A DNA stretch of 64,000 bases from Amycolatopsis sp. CA-128772 (GTDB taxonomy: Bacteria; Actinomycetota; Actinomycetes; Mycobacteriales; Pseudonocardiaceae): NCBI RefSeq assembly GCF_002904295.1, contig NZ_PPHG01000075.1:307658-371657 (forward strand), in the 5' to 3' direction. A program made the translations under genes and the position numbers. The notes below the pieces were generated by a model. The model ran no database searches and was not told the origin of the DNA. It saw nothing but the letters and a program-made list of their open reading frames with translations. Every line of letters starts with the position of its first letter. Position 1 is the stretch's first letter. Of this stretch, positions 50,325-59,664 are shown in pieces.

Positions 50325-51991
50325 GCTACAAGTGGGTCGCGCTGTCCAACACCACGCTCGGCGTGCTGATGTCCGCGCTCGACGGCTCGATCGTGATCAT
50401 CTCCCTGCCGGCCATCTTCCGCGGCATCGGGCTCGACCCCCTGGCCCCGGGCAACATCGGCTACCTGCTCTGGATGATCCTCGGCTACCTGCTGGTGCAG
50501 GCCGTGCTGGTGGTGACGCTGGGGCGGCTCGGCGACATGTTCGGCCGGGTCAAGATGTACAACGTCGGGTTCGTCGTGTTCAGCGCCGCGTCGGTGGCGC
50601 TGTCGTTCGACCCGTTCCACGGCGGCAGCGGGGCGCTCTGGCTGATCGGCTGGCGGGTCGTGCAGGCCGTCGGCGGGTCGATGCTGACGGCGAACTCGGC
50701 GGCCATCCTCACCGACGCCTTCCCGGCCGAGCAGCGCGGCATGGCGCTGGGCGTCAACCAGATCACCGCGCTGGCCGGGCAGTTCCTCGGCCTGGTCGTC
50801 GGCGGGCTGCTGGCCGAGATCGACTGGCGCGCGGTGTTCTGGGTCAGCGTGCCCTTCGGCCTGCTCGGCACGATCTGGTCGATCCGCAGCCTCCGCGAGG
50901 TCGGGACGCCGCAGCGCGCGAAGGTCGACTGGGGCGGCAACGTCACCTTCGCGGCCGGAACCGCGCTGGTCCTGGCCGCGATCACCTACGGCATCCAGCC
51001 CTACGGCGGCGCCGCCACCGGCTGGGGCAACCCCTGGGTGCTCGGCGGCATCGGCGCCGGCGTGCTGCTGCTCGTGGCCTTCGGCGTCATCGAGACCCGC
51101 GTCGCCGCGCCGATGTTCCAGCTTTCGCTGTTCAAGATCCGCGCGTTCGCCGCCGGCAACATCGCCGCGTTGCTGACTTCGGTCGCCCGTGGTGGCATGC
51201 AGTTCATGCTCATCATCTGGCTGCAGGGGATCTGGCTGCCCCTGCACGGCTACGACTACGAGCAGACGCCCCTGTGGGCGGGCATCCACATGCTGCCGCT
51301 GACCGTCGGGTTCCTGGTCGCCGGGCCGGTGTCCGGGTACCTGTCCGACCGGTTCGGGGCCCGGCCGCTGGCCACCGGCGGCCTGCTGCTGGTCGCGGTG
51401 GCGTTCTTCGGGCTGCTGGCGCTGCCGGTGGACTTCCCGTACCCGGCGTTCGCGGCCCTGCTCGTCCTCAGCGGGATCGGCCAGGGCATGTTCGCCGCGC
51501 CGAACACCTCGGCGATCATGAGCAGCGTCCCCACCGAGCAGCGCGGGGTCGCCTCCGGCATGCGGGCGACGTTCCAGAACTCCGGGACGTCGTTGTCGAT
51601 CGGCGTGTTCTTCTCCCTGATGATCGCCGGGCTCGCCTCGTCGCTGCCGCAGACGCTCACCGGCGGCCTGCAGGCCCACGGCGTCCCGGCGCCGGTGGCC
51701 GACGGCGTCGCGCAGCTCCCGCCGGTCAGCACGCTGTTCGCCGCGTTCCTCGGCAGCAACCCGGTCGGGCACCTGCTCGGCCCGGACGTCCTGGCCGGTC
51801 TCTCCCCCACCGACCGGGCGACCCTCACCGGCGGCGAGTTCTTCCCGCAACTGGTCTCCGGACCGTTCCACCACGGCCTGGCGGTCGTGTTCACCGCGGC
51901 CGCCGTGATGGCGGTCGTCGCCGCGATCGCGTCCGCTTCCCGCGGCGCGCGGTACGTCCACCCCCCCGAACGAGCGAAGGAGAACCGATGA
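50321..51991 (+). CDS. MFS exporter, DHA2 (14-helix) type
   Basis: A 556-residue membrane transporter: TTLGVLMSALDGSIVIISLP, LGRLGDMFGRVKMYNVGFVV (motif A), WRVVQAVGGSMLTANSAAIL, and about 14 hydrophobic helices; a long final loop lies before the last helix. DHA2 pumps export drugs with proton influx. The GTG overlaps the MarR stop, and its own stop overlaps the hydrolase ATG, so the operon probably handles one toxic compound by pumping it out and breaking it down. Confidence 0.92.
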   Translation: MSYKWVALSNTTLGVLMSALDGSIVIISLPAIFRGIGLDPLAPGNIGYLLWMILGYLLVQAVLVVTLGRLGDMFGRVKMYNVGFVVFSAASVALSFDPFHGGSGALWLIGWRVVQAVGGSMLTANSAAILTDAFPAEQRGMALGVNQITALAGQFLGLVVGGLLAEIDWRAVFWVSVPFGLLGTIWSIRSLREVGTPQRAKVDWGGNVTFAAGTALVLAAITYGIQPYGGAATGWGNPWVLGGIGAGVLLLVAFGVIETRVAAPMFQLSLFKIRAFAAGNIAALLTSVARGGMQFMLIIWLQGIWLPLHGYDYEQTPLWAGIHMLPLTVGFLVAGPVSGYLSDRFGARPLATGGLLLVAVAFFGLLALPVDFPYPAFAALLVLSGIGQGMFAAPNTSAIMSSVPTEQRGVASGMRATFQNSGTSLSIGVFFSLMIAGLASSLPQTLTGGLQAHGVPAPVADGVAQLPPVSTLFAAFLGSNPVGHLLGPDVLAGLSPTDRATLTGGEFFPQLVSGPFHHGLAVVFTAAAVMAVVAAIASASRGARYVHPPERAKENR

Positions 51992-52728
51992 CCGACGAGA
52001 TCGTCGCCGGGACCGTCCGCATCACCGGCCACGGCGGGGACGAACTCGAGGCCTACCTGGCCAAACCGACCGACGACACCCCGCGCGGCGGCGTCGTGGT
52101 GATCCACCACCTCCCCGGCTACGACGCGCCGACGAAGGAGATGGTCCGCCGCTTCGCCGTCGAGGGCTACAACGCACTCTGCCCGAACCTGTACACACGC
52201 GAAGCGCCGGGCGCGGACCCGGACGACGCGGCCGCGACGGTCCGCGCGGCGGGCGGCGTCCCCGACGACCGCCTGGTCGGCGACGTCTCGGGCGCGGCGG
52301 ACTACCTGCGCGCGCTGGAGAACGCCAACGGCCGCGTCGGCGTCATCGGGCACTGCTCGGGCGGACGGCACGCGTTCCTGTCCGCGTGCTCGCTGGACCT
52401 CGACGCGGCGGTGGACTGCTACGGCGCCTTCGTCGTCAACGACCCGCCGGAGGCCATGAGGCAGATGAAGCCGCTGCTGCGCCTGGCGCCGCAGCTGTCG
52501 TGCCCGCTGCTGGGCATCTTCGGCGCGGACGACCAGTTCCCGGGCCCGGACGAGGTGGCCGTGCTGGCGGCCGAGCTCGAGAAGCTGGGCAAGGAGCACG
52601 AGTTCCACACGTACGCGGACGCCGGCCACGCGTTCTTCGCCGTCGACCGCCCGAGCTACCGCCCCGAAGCCGCGAAGGACGGCTGGGAACGGATTCTCGC
52701 CTTCTACGCCCGCACGCTCACCGCCTGA
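51988..52728 (+). CDS. Dienelactone hydrolase family protein
   Basis: A 246-residue alpha/beta hydrolase of the dienelactone hydrolase type: GGVVVIHHLPGYDAPTKEMV, VGVIGHCSGGRHAFLSAC with nucleophile Cys in GHCSGG, LLGIFGADDQFPGPDEVAVL and YADAGHAFFAVDRPSYRPEA with Asp and His. The Cys nucleophile agrees with true dienelactone hydrolases. AAGGAG precedes the ATG, which overlaps the MFS stop. The natural substrate is not known. Confidence 0.9.
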   Translation: MTDEIVAGTVRITGHGGDELEAYLAKPTDDTPRGGVVVIHHLPGYDAPTKEMVRRFAVEGYNALCPNLYTREAPGADPDDAAATVRAAGGVPDDRLVGDVSGAADYLRALENANGRVGVIGHCSGGRHAFLSACSLDLDAAVDCYGAFVVNDPPEAMRQMKPLLRLAPQLSCPLLGIFGADDQFPGPDEVAVLAAELEKLGKEHEFHTYADAGHAFFAVDRPSYRPEAAKDGWERILAFYARTLTA

Positions 52729-52742
52729 GAGAGGACTCGCGC

Positions 52743-53015
52743 ATGTGCACATACCTGACGGAGAAGTTCGCGCTCGAAGGCAGCGGCAAGGGCGCCCGCG
52801 GCTGGTTCCGCCTGAACGAGGGCACCGTGTACGTCGACCACCCGGTCCACGCGCCGTACGCGCACACGGTGAACATCGACTTCCGCAACCCGTCCCTGGG
52901 CGCGTCGGCGCGGGTGGCGTTAGAGCTGACCGAGGAGGACGCGCTGGCGCTGGCGGACGCGATCCATGCCGCGGTCAAGTCGGCGCCCGACGGTCTGGCT
53001 TCGCGGAACCAGTGA
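52743..53015 (+). CDS. Small conserved protein (DUF6295-like)
   Basis: A 90-residue protein: MCTYLTEKFALEGSGKGARG, WFRLNEGTVYVDHPVHAPYA, HTVNIDFRNPSLGASARVAL, ELTEEDALALADAIHAAVKS. It has no signal or membrane segment. The pattern resembles a small actinobacterial family that I believe is listed as DUF6295, of unknown function. AGAGAGGA precedes it, 14 bases after the hydrolase gene, so it closes the MarR operon. VDHPVHAPYAHTVNIDF could bind a metal or small ligand. Confidence 0.75.
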   Translation: MCTYLTEKFALEGSGKGARGWFRLNEGTVYVDHPVHAPYAHTVNIDFRNPSLGASARVALELTEEDALALADAIHAAVKSAPDGLASRNQ

Positions 53016-53016
53016 T

Positions 53017-54432
53017 TCAGGGCGTGTAGAGGGCGCCGAGGAACTCGAGCAACAGCCGCTCCCGCAACGGCGCCGGTGCCGTTGCGAGGAGCGCGTTGAT
53101 CTCCGCCATCCGGTCCGGCAGTCCCGAAGCGCCGCCCAGGCCCGCCGCCGCCAGCAGGCCCGCGAACTGCTCCGGCGTCAGGGTTTCCGGATCCAGCGCG
53201 GCGACGAACCCGGCCACGGCCGGGTCGATGACGACCGGGCCGGCCGCGCGGGCCGCGTCCACCGAGGCCGCGAGGTCGGTCAGGAACTCCTTCTCGCTGC
53301 CGTGGTTGGCCGCCGTCACCGTCAGGTGCAGGTTCGCCGGGGACGACAGGTGGGCGAACTGCGGCTGGACGTACCAGCCGCGGGCCTTCATCTCGTCGGC
53401 CACCGTGAACAGGTCGAAACCGTCGTCGCCGGTGAACGCGATCAGCGTCGACACCGGGTCGCCCAGCACACGCAGGCCGGGGATCTCGGCGATGCCGGAC
53501 CGGATCCGGGAGACCGCTTCCCGCGTGGACACCGCCAGCGAAAGGTAGCCGTCGGGACCGAGGTGGTTCACCACCGCCCAGGCGGCTGCGAGGGGCCCAC
53601 CCGAACGCGTGCTCTGGATCGTCGTGTTCAGCATCGTGTAACCCGGCCAGGCCGCGCTCGCGAAGTAGTGCGTGCGCCGCAGTTCCGCCGACGCGTGCAG
53701 CAGCACCGACGTCCCCTTGGGACAGTAGGCGTACTTGTGCAGGTCCACCGAGATGCTCGTGACACCGGGGACGCGGAAGTCGAACGGCGGGACGTCCGCG
53801 CCGAGGCGGGCGAAGTACGGCAGCACCCAGCCGCCGATGCACGCGTCCACGTGCATCCGGACGCCGCGTTCGAGCGCAGCCGCCGCGATCGGAGCGATCG
53901 GGTCGAGCACGCCGTGGGCGTACGACGGCGCGCTCGCCACCACCAGGACCGTCGAGTCGTCGATCGCCGCGGCCATCGCCGCCGGGTCGGCGCGGAACGT
54001 CACCGGGTCGACCGGGACGTCGATCCGCCGCAGGCCGAACAGGTGCGCGGCCTTGTGGAACGCCGCGTGCGCGGTCGTCGGCAGCACGATCGACGGCGAG
54101 GCGATCGACGGGTGGGCGTCCCGGGCGGCGAGCACCGCCAGCAGGCACGACTCCGTGCCGCCGGAGGTCACCGAGCCGACGACGCCGGGAACATCGCCGA
54201 GCAACGAAGCAGCCGCCGCGACGAGGTCGTTCTCCATGCGCAGCAGGCTTGGGAACGCTGTCGGGTCGAGGCCGTTGGCCGACGACGCCAGCGCGTGCGC
54301 CGCCGCACCGAGGGCGTCCACTTCGGACAGCCCGCTGTCGTAGACGTAGGCCAGGGTGCGGCCGCCGTGCGTCGGCAGGTCGCCCGCGCGCAGTTCGCGT
54401 AGCTGCGCGAGAACGTCCTCAGGCGGGTTCAT
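53017..54432 (-). CDS. PLP-dependent decarboxylase/lyase (sphingosine-phosphate lyase-like)
   Basis: A 471-residue group II decarboxylase fold enzyme. VVGSVTSGGTESCLLAVLAA, PTTAHAAFHKAAHLFGLR, HVDACIGGWVLPYF and SVDLHKYAYCPKGTSVLL with the PLP Lys are present. The sequence around these motifs is nearest to sphingosine-1-phosphate lyase and mycobacterial gadB-like proteins. It may cleave a C-C bond in an amino-alcohol phosphate or decarboxylate an amino acid. It overlaps the end of the preceding MFS gene by 14 bases, so the two are co-transcribed. Confidence 0.9.
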   Translation of the reverse strand: MNPPEDVLAQLRELRAGDLPTHGGRTLAYVYDSGLSEVDALGAAAHALASSANGLDPTAFPSLLRMENDLVAAAASLLGDVPGVVGSVTSGGTESCLLAVLAARDAHPSIASPSIVLPTTAHAAFHKAAHLFGLRRIDVPVDPVTFRADPAAMAAAIDDSTVLVVASAPSYAHGVLDPIAPIAAAALERGVRMHVDACIGGWVLPYFARLGADVPPFDFRVPGVTSISVDLHKYAYCPKGTSVLLHASAELRRTHYFASAAWPGYTMLNTTIQSTRSGGPLAAAWAVVNHLGPDGYLSLAVSTREAVSRIRSGIAEIPGLRVLGDPVSTLIAFTGDDGFDLFTVADEMKARGWYVQPQFAHLSSPANLHLTVTAANHGSEKEFLTDLAASVDAARAAGPVVIDPAVAGFVAALDPETLTPEQFAGLLAAAGLGGASGLPDRMAEINALLATAPAPLRERLLLEFLGALYTP

Positions 54433-55741
54433 GCCGGGACTCCCGCGGTTCCAGGACCGAGCGCCGCAGCAGCGGCAGGGCCAGCGCGATCAGCACGCCG
54501 GGGATGATCGACGCCCCGACGAGGATTGCCACGATCGCGCTGTGCGGCTGGAACGCCGTGGCGTCCGTGCTGGACACGTACCCGCCGAACGCCAGGATCA
54601 GCGCCCACAGCCCGCCGCCGAAGGCCAGCCCGAGGGTCTCCCCCGCGGTCCAGACACCCGCGGCGATCCCGGCGCGGGTCTCGCCGGTGCGTTCCTCTTC
54701 GGCGGTGATCAGGTCCGGCAGGATGGCCAGCGGGAACACCGAAATCCCGGCGTACCCGACCCCGCAGAGCGCCACGAAGACGAACGAGACGACCAGCGGG
54801 ATCGACTGGGCGAAGACCAGCCCGAGCAGGCCGACCGCGAAGGCCGCGGTGGCCAGGCGGAAGCCGTTGAGCTTGCCGACGCGGTCGCCCAGCCGCGGCC
54901 ACAGCGGCATGGTGACCAGCGCCGGGCCGACGAAGATGACGAACAGGATCGTGCCGTAGGCGTCGTTGCCGAGGATGCGCTGGGCGAAGAACGGGATGGC
55001 GGCGAGCACCGTGCCGATGCCGAGCGCCTGGATGAAGTACGTGCCGAGCAGCCAGCGGAACGGCCGCCAGCCGGCGAGCGTGCCGGCGAGTTCCTTGAGG
55101 TTCACGGTGTTCGGCCGCAGCGAGCCGACCGGCGCGTCCTTGAGCCCGAAGTACACCAGCAGGGTCGCGGCCAGCACGATCAGCCCGATCACGACGGCCA
55201 TCACGCGGTAGCCGGCCACGCCCTCGATCCCGGCGGTGATCGCCGGGGCGCCCCCGCCGCAGATCAGGATGGTCACGGCCAGCACGCCGATCCGGACGCT
55301 GGTGAGCTTCGTGCGCTCGGTGGCCGACTCGGTCAGCTCGGCCGGCAGCGCGTTGAACGGCACCTGGAACAGCGCGTACGCCGTGGCGCAGGCGGCGAAC
55401 ATGACCGCCACGTACAGCGCGTCCGGCAGCGGGCCGCCGAACCCGGGATGGGCGAACATCGCCGCGAACAGGATCGCCACGCCGATGCCGCCGATCAGCA
55501 GGAACCGCCGCCGGCTGCCGGTCTTGATCAGGTCGGCGTCGGACAGCCGGCCGGCGACCGGGTTGAACAGCACGTCCCAGGCCTTCGGCACGAACACGAT
55601 CGCCGCGGCCCAGCCCGCGGGCACGGCCATCGTGTCGGTCAGGTACTTGACCAGGACCAGCCCGGGGACCGTGCCGAAGGACCCGGTGACGAACGAGCCG
55701 AGCGAATAGCGGAACCTCGTCCGGCCGGACAGCGTCGCCAT
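54419..55741 (-). CDS. MFS transporter of the GPH (glycoside-pentoside-hexuronide) type
   Basis: A 440-residue transporter: RFRYSLGSFVTGSFGTVPGL, VKYLTDTMAVPAGWAAAIVF, VPKAWDVLFNPVAGRLSDAD, and about 12 helices. FNALPAELTESATERTKLTS is the typical loop of GPH symporters. These take up sugars or related compounds with cations. GGAGGACC precedes the ATG at 55741. It is co-transcribed with the PLP lyase gene, so the pair probably imports and degrades one compound. Confidence 0.9.
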   Translation of the reverse strand: MATLSGRTRFRYSLGSFVTGSFGTVPGLVLVKYLTDTMAVPAGWAAAIVFVPKAWDVLFNPVAGRLSDADLIKTGSRRRFLLIGGIGVAILFAAMFAHPGFGGPLPDALYVAVMFAACATAYALFQVPFNALPAELTESATERTKLTSVRIGVLAVTILICGGGAPAITAGIEGVAGYRVMAVVIGLIVLAATLLVYFGLKDAPVGSLRPNTVNLKELAGTLAGWRPFRWLLGTYFIQALGIGTVLAAIPFFAQRILGNDAYGTILFVIFVGPALVTMPLWPRLGDRVGKLNGFRLATAAFAVGLLGLVFAQSIPLVVSFVFVALCGVGYAGISVFPLAILPDLITAEEERTGETRAGIAAGVWTAGETLGLAFGGGLWALILAFGGYVSSTDATAFQPHSAIVAILVGASIIPGVLIALALPLLRRSVLEPRESRHEPA

Positions 55742-55859
55742 GGTCCTCCTCGAAGGCGTACCGGGTGCAGGCCATGAGTATTCGATCTCGGCGGGCACCC
55801 GGTAGTGGTCGAGGGGAATCGTGCCATCGTCGTGACCAAGGCCACGACAGGGGCCCGCG

Positions 55860-56417
55860 CTAGGCGCGCAGGCCGTCGACGATCACCGCCACGAGCCGGG
55901 GCGCGCGCTCGTCCCAGCCGGCTTCGGGGATCCGGGACAGCGCCCCGAGGAGCAGGATGACGTCGGCGGCGTCGACGCCGGCGCGGATCTCCCCGGCGGC
56001 CTGGCCCCGGTCCAGCAGCGTTTCGAGCGCCTCGTCGAGGCGGTGGTGCTGGCCGGAGTAGAGGTCCTGCCACGCCGGCACCTCGATCGCCGCCATCACG
56101 CCGCGTTTGACGCGCGCGTACCCGACCAGCCGGTCCAGCCAGCGGGACAGCGCGTCGAGCGGGGAGTGGGCCGCCAGCAGCGGCGCGACCGTGCCGACGA
56201 GCTGGGTCAGCTCGGCCCGGTACACCTCCGCCAGCAGGTGCTCGCGCGTCGGGAAGTGCCGGTAGAGCGTGCCCTGCCCGACGCCCGCGGCCTTCGCGAC
56301 CCGGTGCAGCTTCAGGTCGTCGGCCGCGCCGTTGGACTCGCTCAGCTCCGCGCGTGCGGCCTCGACGATCCGGTCGCGGTTGGCGACGGCGTCGGAACGG
56401 CGCTCGCGACCGGCCAC
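55860..56417 (-). CDS. TetR-family regulator
   Basis: A 185-residue regulator: DRIVEAARAELSESNGAADD, LKLHRVAKAAGVGQGTLYRH and FPTREHLLAEVYRAEL form the HTH. It is divergent from the SDR gene, and a 13-base inverted repeat lies between them (56441-56481). This is the usual layout of a TetR repressor and the enzyme it controls. The GTG at 56417 follows GGGGAG. The long open frame before it runs through the operator and SDR gene and is not real. Confidence 0.88.
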   Translation of the reverse strand: MAGRERRSDAVANRDRIVEAARAELSESNGAADDLKLHRVAKAAGVGQGTLYRHFPTREHLLAEVYRAELTQLVGTVAPLLAAHSPLDALSRWLDRLVGYARVKRGVMAAIEVPAWQDLYSGQHHRLDEALETLLDRGQAAGEIRAGVDAADVILLLGALSRIPEAGWDERAPRLVAVIVDGLRA

Positions 56418-56440
56418 GGCAGGCTCCCCTCGCTTAAGTG

Positions 56441-56481
56441 GACAACTGTCCGGTACGGTGGACCCCAACCGGACAGTTGTC
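56441..56481. promoter_or_regulatory. Inverted repeat between TetR and SDR genes
   Basis: GACAACTGTCCGG (56441-56453) and CCGGACAGTTGTC (56469-56481) are perfect complements, 15 bases apart. Each arm also has GACA-NN-TGTC. Two TetR dimers could bind here and block both promoters. Confidence 0.75.
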
Positions 56482-56499
56482 AGTTTAGCGGGAGGTGCC

Positions 56500-57240
56500 A
56501 TGACGAACGGGCTGGACAAGGTCGTCGCGATCACGGGGGCGAGCAGCGGGATCGGGGAGGCGACGGCCGTGGAACTGGCCGCCCGCGGCGCGGCCGTCGT
56601 ACTGGGCGCCCGGCGCACCGGCCGGCTCGAGATCCTCGCCCGGCGGATCCGGGACGACGGTGGCCGCGCGGAACTGCTGGACGTCGACGTGACCCGCCGC
56701 GCCGACCTCGAGCGGCTCGTCACCCTCGCCGTCGACCGCTTCGGCCGCCTCGACGTCCTGGTGGCCAACGCCGGCGTCGCCCGCATCGCCCCGGTCAGCG
56801 CCCTCGACGTCGACGACTGGGACGCGATGATCGACGTCAACCTCCGCGGCGTGCTGCACGGGATCGCGGCCGCGCTGCCGGTGTTCCGCGCACAGGGCCG
56901 CGGGCACTTCGTCACGACCGTCTCGACGTCGGGGCTGAAGATCGTCCCGGCCCAGGCGGTCTACGCGGGAACCAAGAACGCCGTACGCACGCTGCTGGAG
57001 GCCCTGCGGCAGGAGTCGACCGACGGCGTCCTCCGCACGACGTCCATCTCGCCCGGATACGTGCGCACGGAACTCGTCGACTACGTCGAGGACCCGGCCC
57101 AGCGCGAGCAGGCCCAGCAGGCGATGGCGGCGCTCGGCATCAGCCCGGAGGCCGTGGCAAGGGCGATCGCGTTCGCCATCGAGCAGCCGGACGATGTGGA
57201 GATCGGCGACCTCACGATCCGCCCGACCCGGCAGGGCTGA
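56500..57240 (+). CDS. Short-chain dehydrogenase/reductase
   Basis: A 246-residue classical SDR. VVAITGASSGIGEATAVELA binds NADP, VLVANAGVARIAPVSALDVD is the NAG region, TTVSTSGLK gives Ser, and YAGTKNAVRTLLEALRQE gives Tyr and Lys. GGAGGT precedes the ATG. It is probably controlled by the divergent TetR protein. Its substrate is unknown; AQREQAQQAMAALGISPEAV is like SDRs that act on quinones or ketones of xenobiotic origin. Confidence 0.93.
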   Translation: MTNGLDKVVAITGASSGIGEATAVELAARGAAVVLGARRTGRLEILARRIRDDGGRAELLDVDVTRRADLERLVTLAVDRFGRLDVLVANAGVARIAPVSALDVDDWDAMIDVNLRGVLHGIAAALPVFRAQGRGHFVTTVSTSGLKIVPAQAVYAGTKNAVRTLLEALRQESTDGVLRTTSISPGYVRTELVDYVEDPAQREQAQQAMAALGISPEAVARAIAFAIEQPDDVEIGDLTIRPTRQG

Positions 57241-57269
57241 GCCGGGCAGCGGAGGCGTTCACCACCCGG

Positions 57270-57620
57270 CAGCGCGTTCGCCGCGATCCCCGCCGCGCCA
57301 AGGCGCCCCCTGCTATGCCGGTCCTCGAAGCCAGTGCGGCGAGGATGCCAGGTCAATTCGGGGTGGTGGCCGGGCTGTGGCGCCGACGCAGACAAGTGCG
57401 GATGGCGCAGCCGGCGTGGCCCTTGTCCGCCGGGGTCCGGCCCGGCCGGCCTCGCCGGTCGCTCCGGACCGCGGCGGACTCCGACATCGGCCATGACCGT
57501 GGTGAACGGGGTGGAGTCGTTGACGTTGCCGCCGGTCAGCACCGGCAGCGGCCGCGAACCGATGGGCCCGGCGATTCCGGCGAGGTCGGCGCACCCTCGG
57601 CCACGCCGGGCAGCGGCGAG
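57270..57620 (-). pseudogene. Fragment of an IS5-family transposase (C-terminal part)
   Basis: On the minus strand near 57545-57480 the frame reads LTGGNVNDSTPFTTVMADV, the DDE-motif strand of IS5-family transposases, followed by remnants of the next segment in shifted frames (RPDPGGQGPRRLRHPHL, for DKGYSSRAIR). Terminal repeats were not found. It is a dead fragment that fills the space between the SDR and LLM genes. Confidence 0.65.
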
Positions 57621-57622
57621 TG

Positions 57623-58648
57623 TCAGCCGAGGGCGCGGGCGATCTTCTCCAGGGTCGCGGCGTCGCCGCGCAGGAGCAGCTGGGTCACCACCGTCTCCTC
57701 CCACGCCTGCAGCTCGTCGCGGATCTTCGCCGGCGGCCCGATCAGCGACGTGTCCTCCACCAGGGACGTCGGGATCGCGGCCGTCGCCTCCTCCTTGCGG
57801 CCGGCCAGGTACAGCTCCTGCACCTTGTCCGCGACGTCCTCGTAGCCCAGCCGGGCGAAGACGTCGTGGTGGAAGTTGACCGACTTCGCGCCCATTCCGC
57901 CGATGTACAACGCCAGGGACGGCTTGATCCAGCTCGCCGCCTCCTCGACGTCGTCGTGCACGATCACCGGCAGCGAGCACGGGACCTCGAACGTCTCCAG
58001 CGTGTGCCGGGCGCCCGGGCGGGCGAACCCCTCTTCGAGCGCGGCCTTGTAGAAGGCGTTGCTCTTGGGCGAAAAGAACAGGGGCAGCCAGCCGTCGCCG
58101 ATCTCCGCCGCCAGGGCCACGTTCTTCGGGCCCTCCGCCGCCAGGTGGATCGGGATTTCCTTGCGCAGCGGGTGCACCGTCGGCTTCAGGGCCTTGCCCA
58201 GCCCGGTGCCGCCCTTGAGCGGCAGCTGGAAGTGGTCGCCGTCCAGGGTGACCGGGGCCTCGCGGGCGATCACCTGACGGACGATGTCGACGTACTCCCG
58301 GGTCCTCGCCAGGGGCTTCGGGTACGGCTGGCCGTACCAGCCCTCGACGACCTGCGGGCCGGACGCGCCGAGCCCGAGCACCATCCGGCCACCGGAAAGG
58401 TGGTCCAGGGTCAGCGCGCTCATCGCCGTCGCCGTCGGCGTGCGCGCGGCCATCTGGACGATGTTCGTCCCCAGCCGGATGCGCGTGGTGGAGGCGCCGT
58501 ACCAGGCCAGGGGCGTGAACGCGTCCGAGCCGTACGCCTCCGCCGTCCACACCGAGTCGAAGCCGAGCTCTTCGGCCTTGAGAACCGCGTCCAGCGCACC
58601 CGGCGTCGGGCCGCTCTGCCAGTACCCGATGTGGAATCCCAGCTTCAC
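57623..58648 (-). CDS. LLM-class F420-dependent oxidoreductase
   Basis: A 341-residue luciferase-like monooxygenase fold: MKLGFHIGYWQSGPTPGALD, LGFDSVWTAEAYGSDAFTPL, TRIRLGTNIVQMAARTPTAT, RMVLGLGASGPQVVEGWYGQ, IPIHLAAEGPKNVALAAEIG. Actinobacterial members use F420 to reduce or oxidise alcohols, ketones or lipids. It starts nine bases after the stop of the MpaB-type gene, so both are one operon, probably under the TetR gene at 59725. Confidence 0.92.
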   Translation of the reverse strand: MKLGFHIGYWQSGPTPGALDAVLKAEELGFDSVWTAEAYGSDAFTPLAWYGASTTRIRLGTNIVQMAARTPTATAMSALTLDHLSGGRMVLGLGASGPQVVEGWYGQPYPKPLARTREYVDIVRQVIAREAPVTLDGDHFQLPLKGGTGLGKALKPTVHPLRKEIPIHLAAEGPKNVALAAEIGDGWLPLFFSPKSNAFYKAALEEGFARPGARHTLETFEVPCSLPVIVHDDVEEAASWIKPSLALYIGGMGAKSVNFHHDVFARLGYEDVADKVQELYLAGRKEEATAAIPTSLVEDTSLIGPPAKIRDELQAWEETVVTQLLLRGDAATLEKIARALG

Positions 58649-58657
58649 GAAGGCCTC

Positions 58658-59638
58658 CTAGACGTTCGGCGCGTAGTGCTCGGGTTTGCCCCGCTCGGAC
58701 TGCGGCGGCAGGTTCCTGGGTGGAGTCTCGACCACCGGCGTGTCCGCAGCCACCTCGCCCCGCGCGCGACGCCAGCCGGCGCGCGCTCGCGGGTGGTAGC
58801 GGCGGTCGTGCGGGACGACCGAGAAGACGGCGTTGACCAGCTGCCCGAACCGCCGGTGCCGGCGCGCGTCGCGCTCGGTCCAGCGGAAGCCGAGCAGGTC
58901 GCGGACCTCGCGGTCGTACAGGCCGGCCGTCAGCCAGACGAAATTGCGCGCGACCACCCGCTGGACCGGCCGCCACAGCGCGTCCGGCAGCCAGGGCAGG
59001 AACGGCGGCTTGCCGAGCCCGCGGATGTCGAGGACGTCCCGGGTGGCCTTGTTGTCTTCGAGGACCTCGGTGCACATGTGCTTCCAGTAGCGCTGGAAGT
59101 CCTCCCAGCTCTCCGGCACCGGCCGCATCGTCATGTCGTACATCCGCCACCAGCGGACGTGCTCGTCGAACAGCTGCCGCTTCTCCGCCTCGCCGATGCC
59201 GCCCGCGAAGTGGTCGGCGATGAGGATCGTGCTGACGAAGAAGGTCGCGTGCGCCCAGTAGTAGGTGTCCGGGTCGAGGGCGTGGTAGCGACGGCCTCGC
59301 GCGTCGACGCCCTTGATCCGGTCGTGGTAGCCGCGGACCTCCAGTGCGGTCCGGTGGGCGCGCGGGCCGTCGTAGACCACCCCGCCGATCGGGTAGAGCG
59401 AGCGGAACAGCCGCTGCCAGCGTTCCTCGAAGAACCGCGAATGCTGCTCGACGCCCGCGCCGAGGCGCGGGTGCATGTTCTGCATCGACCCGGCCCACAG
59501 GCCGATCAGCAGGCCGCGCCAGTCGCCGAAGTACTTCCACGTCAGCGAGTCGGGACCCAGCGGTGCGGTGACATCCGGGGCGCCGCCCCGGGCCGGGGGC
59601 TTCGCCACCGGGACCCCCTTTGGTGCGTCCCGGGTCAT
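58658..59638 (-). CDS. Oxygenase MpaB family protein (DUF2236)
   Basis: A 326-residue protein with the heme-binding fold of rubber oxygenase Lcp and MpaB: MHPRLGAGVEQHSRFFEERW, WAHATFFVSTILIADHF, VRWWRMYDMTMRPVPES and RVVARNFVWLTAGLYDREVR. Residues 8-22 (near KPPARGGAPD) are encoded by a palindromic repeat (59573-59617) that is also present in egtC. The ATG at 59638 follows GGCTCCT-type spacing; the longer start at 59698 would cross the TetR operator. It is the first gene of an operon with the LLM oxidoreductase. Confidence 0.88.
   Translation of the reverse strand: MTRDAPKGVPVAKPPARGGAPDVTAPLGPDSLTWKYFGDWRGLLIGLWAGSMQNMHPRLGAGVEQHSRFFEERWQRLFRSLYPIGGVVYDGPRAHRTALEVRGYHDRIKGVDARGRRYHALDPDTYYWAHATFFVSTILIADHFAGGIGEAEKRQLFDEHVRWWRMYDMTMRPVPESWEDFQRYWKHMCTEVLEDNKATRDVLDIRGLGKPPFLPWLPDALWRPVQRVVARNFVWLTAGLYDREVRDLLGFRWTERDARRHRRFGQLVNAVFSVVPHDRRYHPRARAGWRRARGEVAADTPVVETPPRNLPPQSERGKPEHYAPNV
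59573..59617. repeat. GC-rich palindromic repeat at the start of the MpaB-type gene
   Basis: TCCGGGGCGCCGCCCCGGG followed by CCGGGGGCTTCGCCACCGGG. It matches the complement of 3955-4003 in egtC with only a few differences, in the opposite orientation relative to the gene. The frame stays open. Confidence 0.8.
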
Positions 59639-59664
59639 CGGCGGCTCCTCGTCGCGTCTCGAAC

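Noticed and set aside
54356..55777. Long plus-strand frame opposite the GPH transporter
   Set aside because: Its translation is Arg/Gly/Asp/Gln-rich noise, a normal by-product of antisense frames at this GC content.
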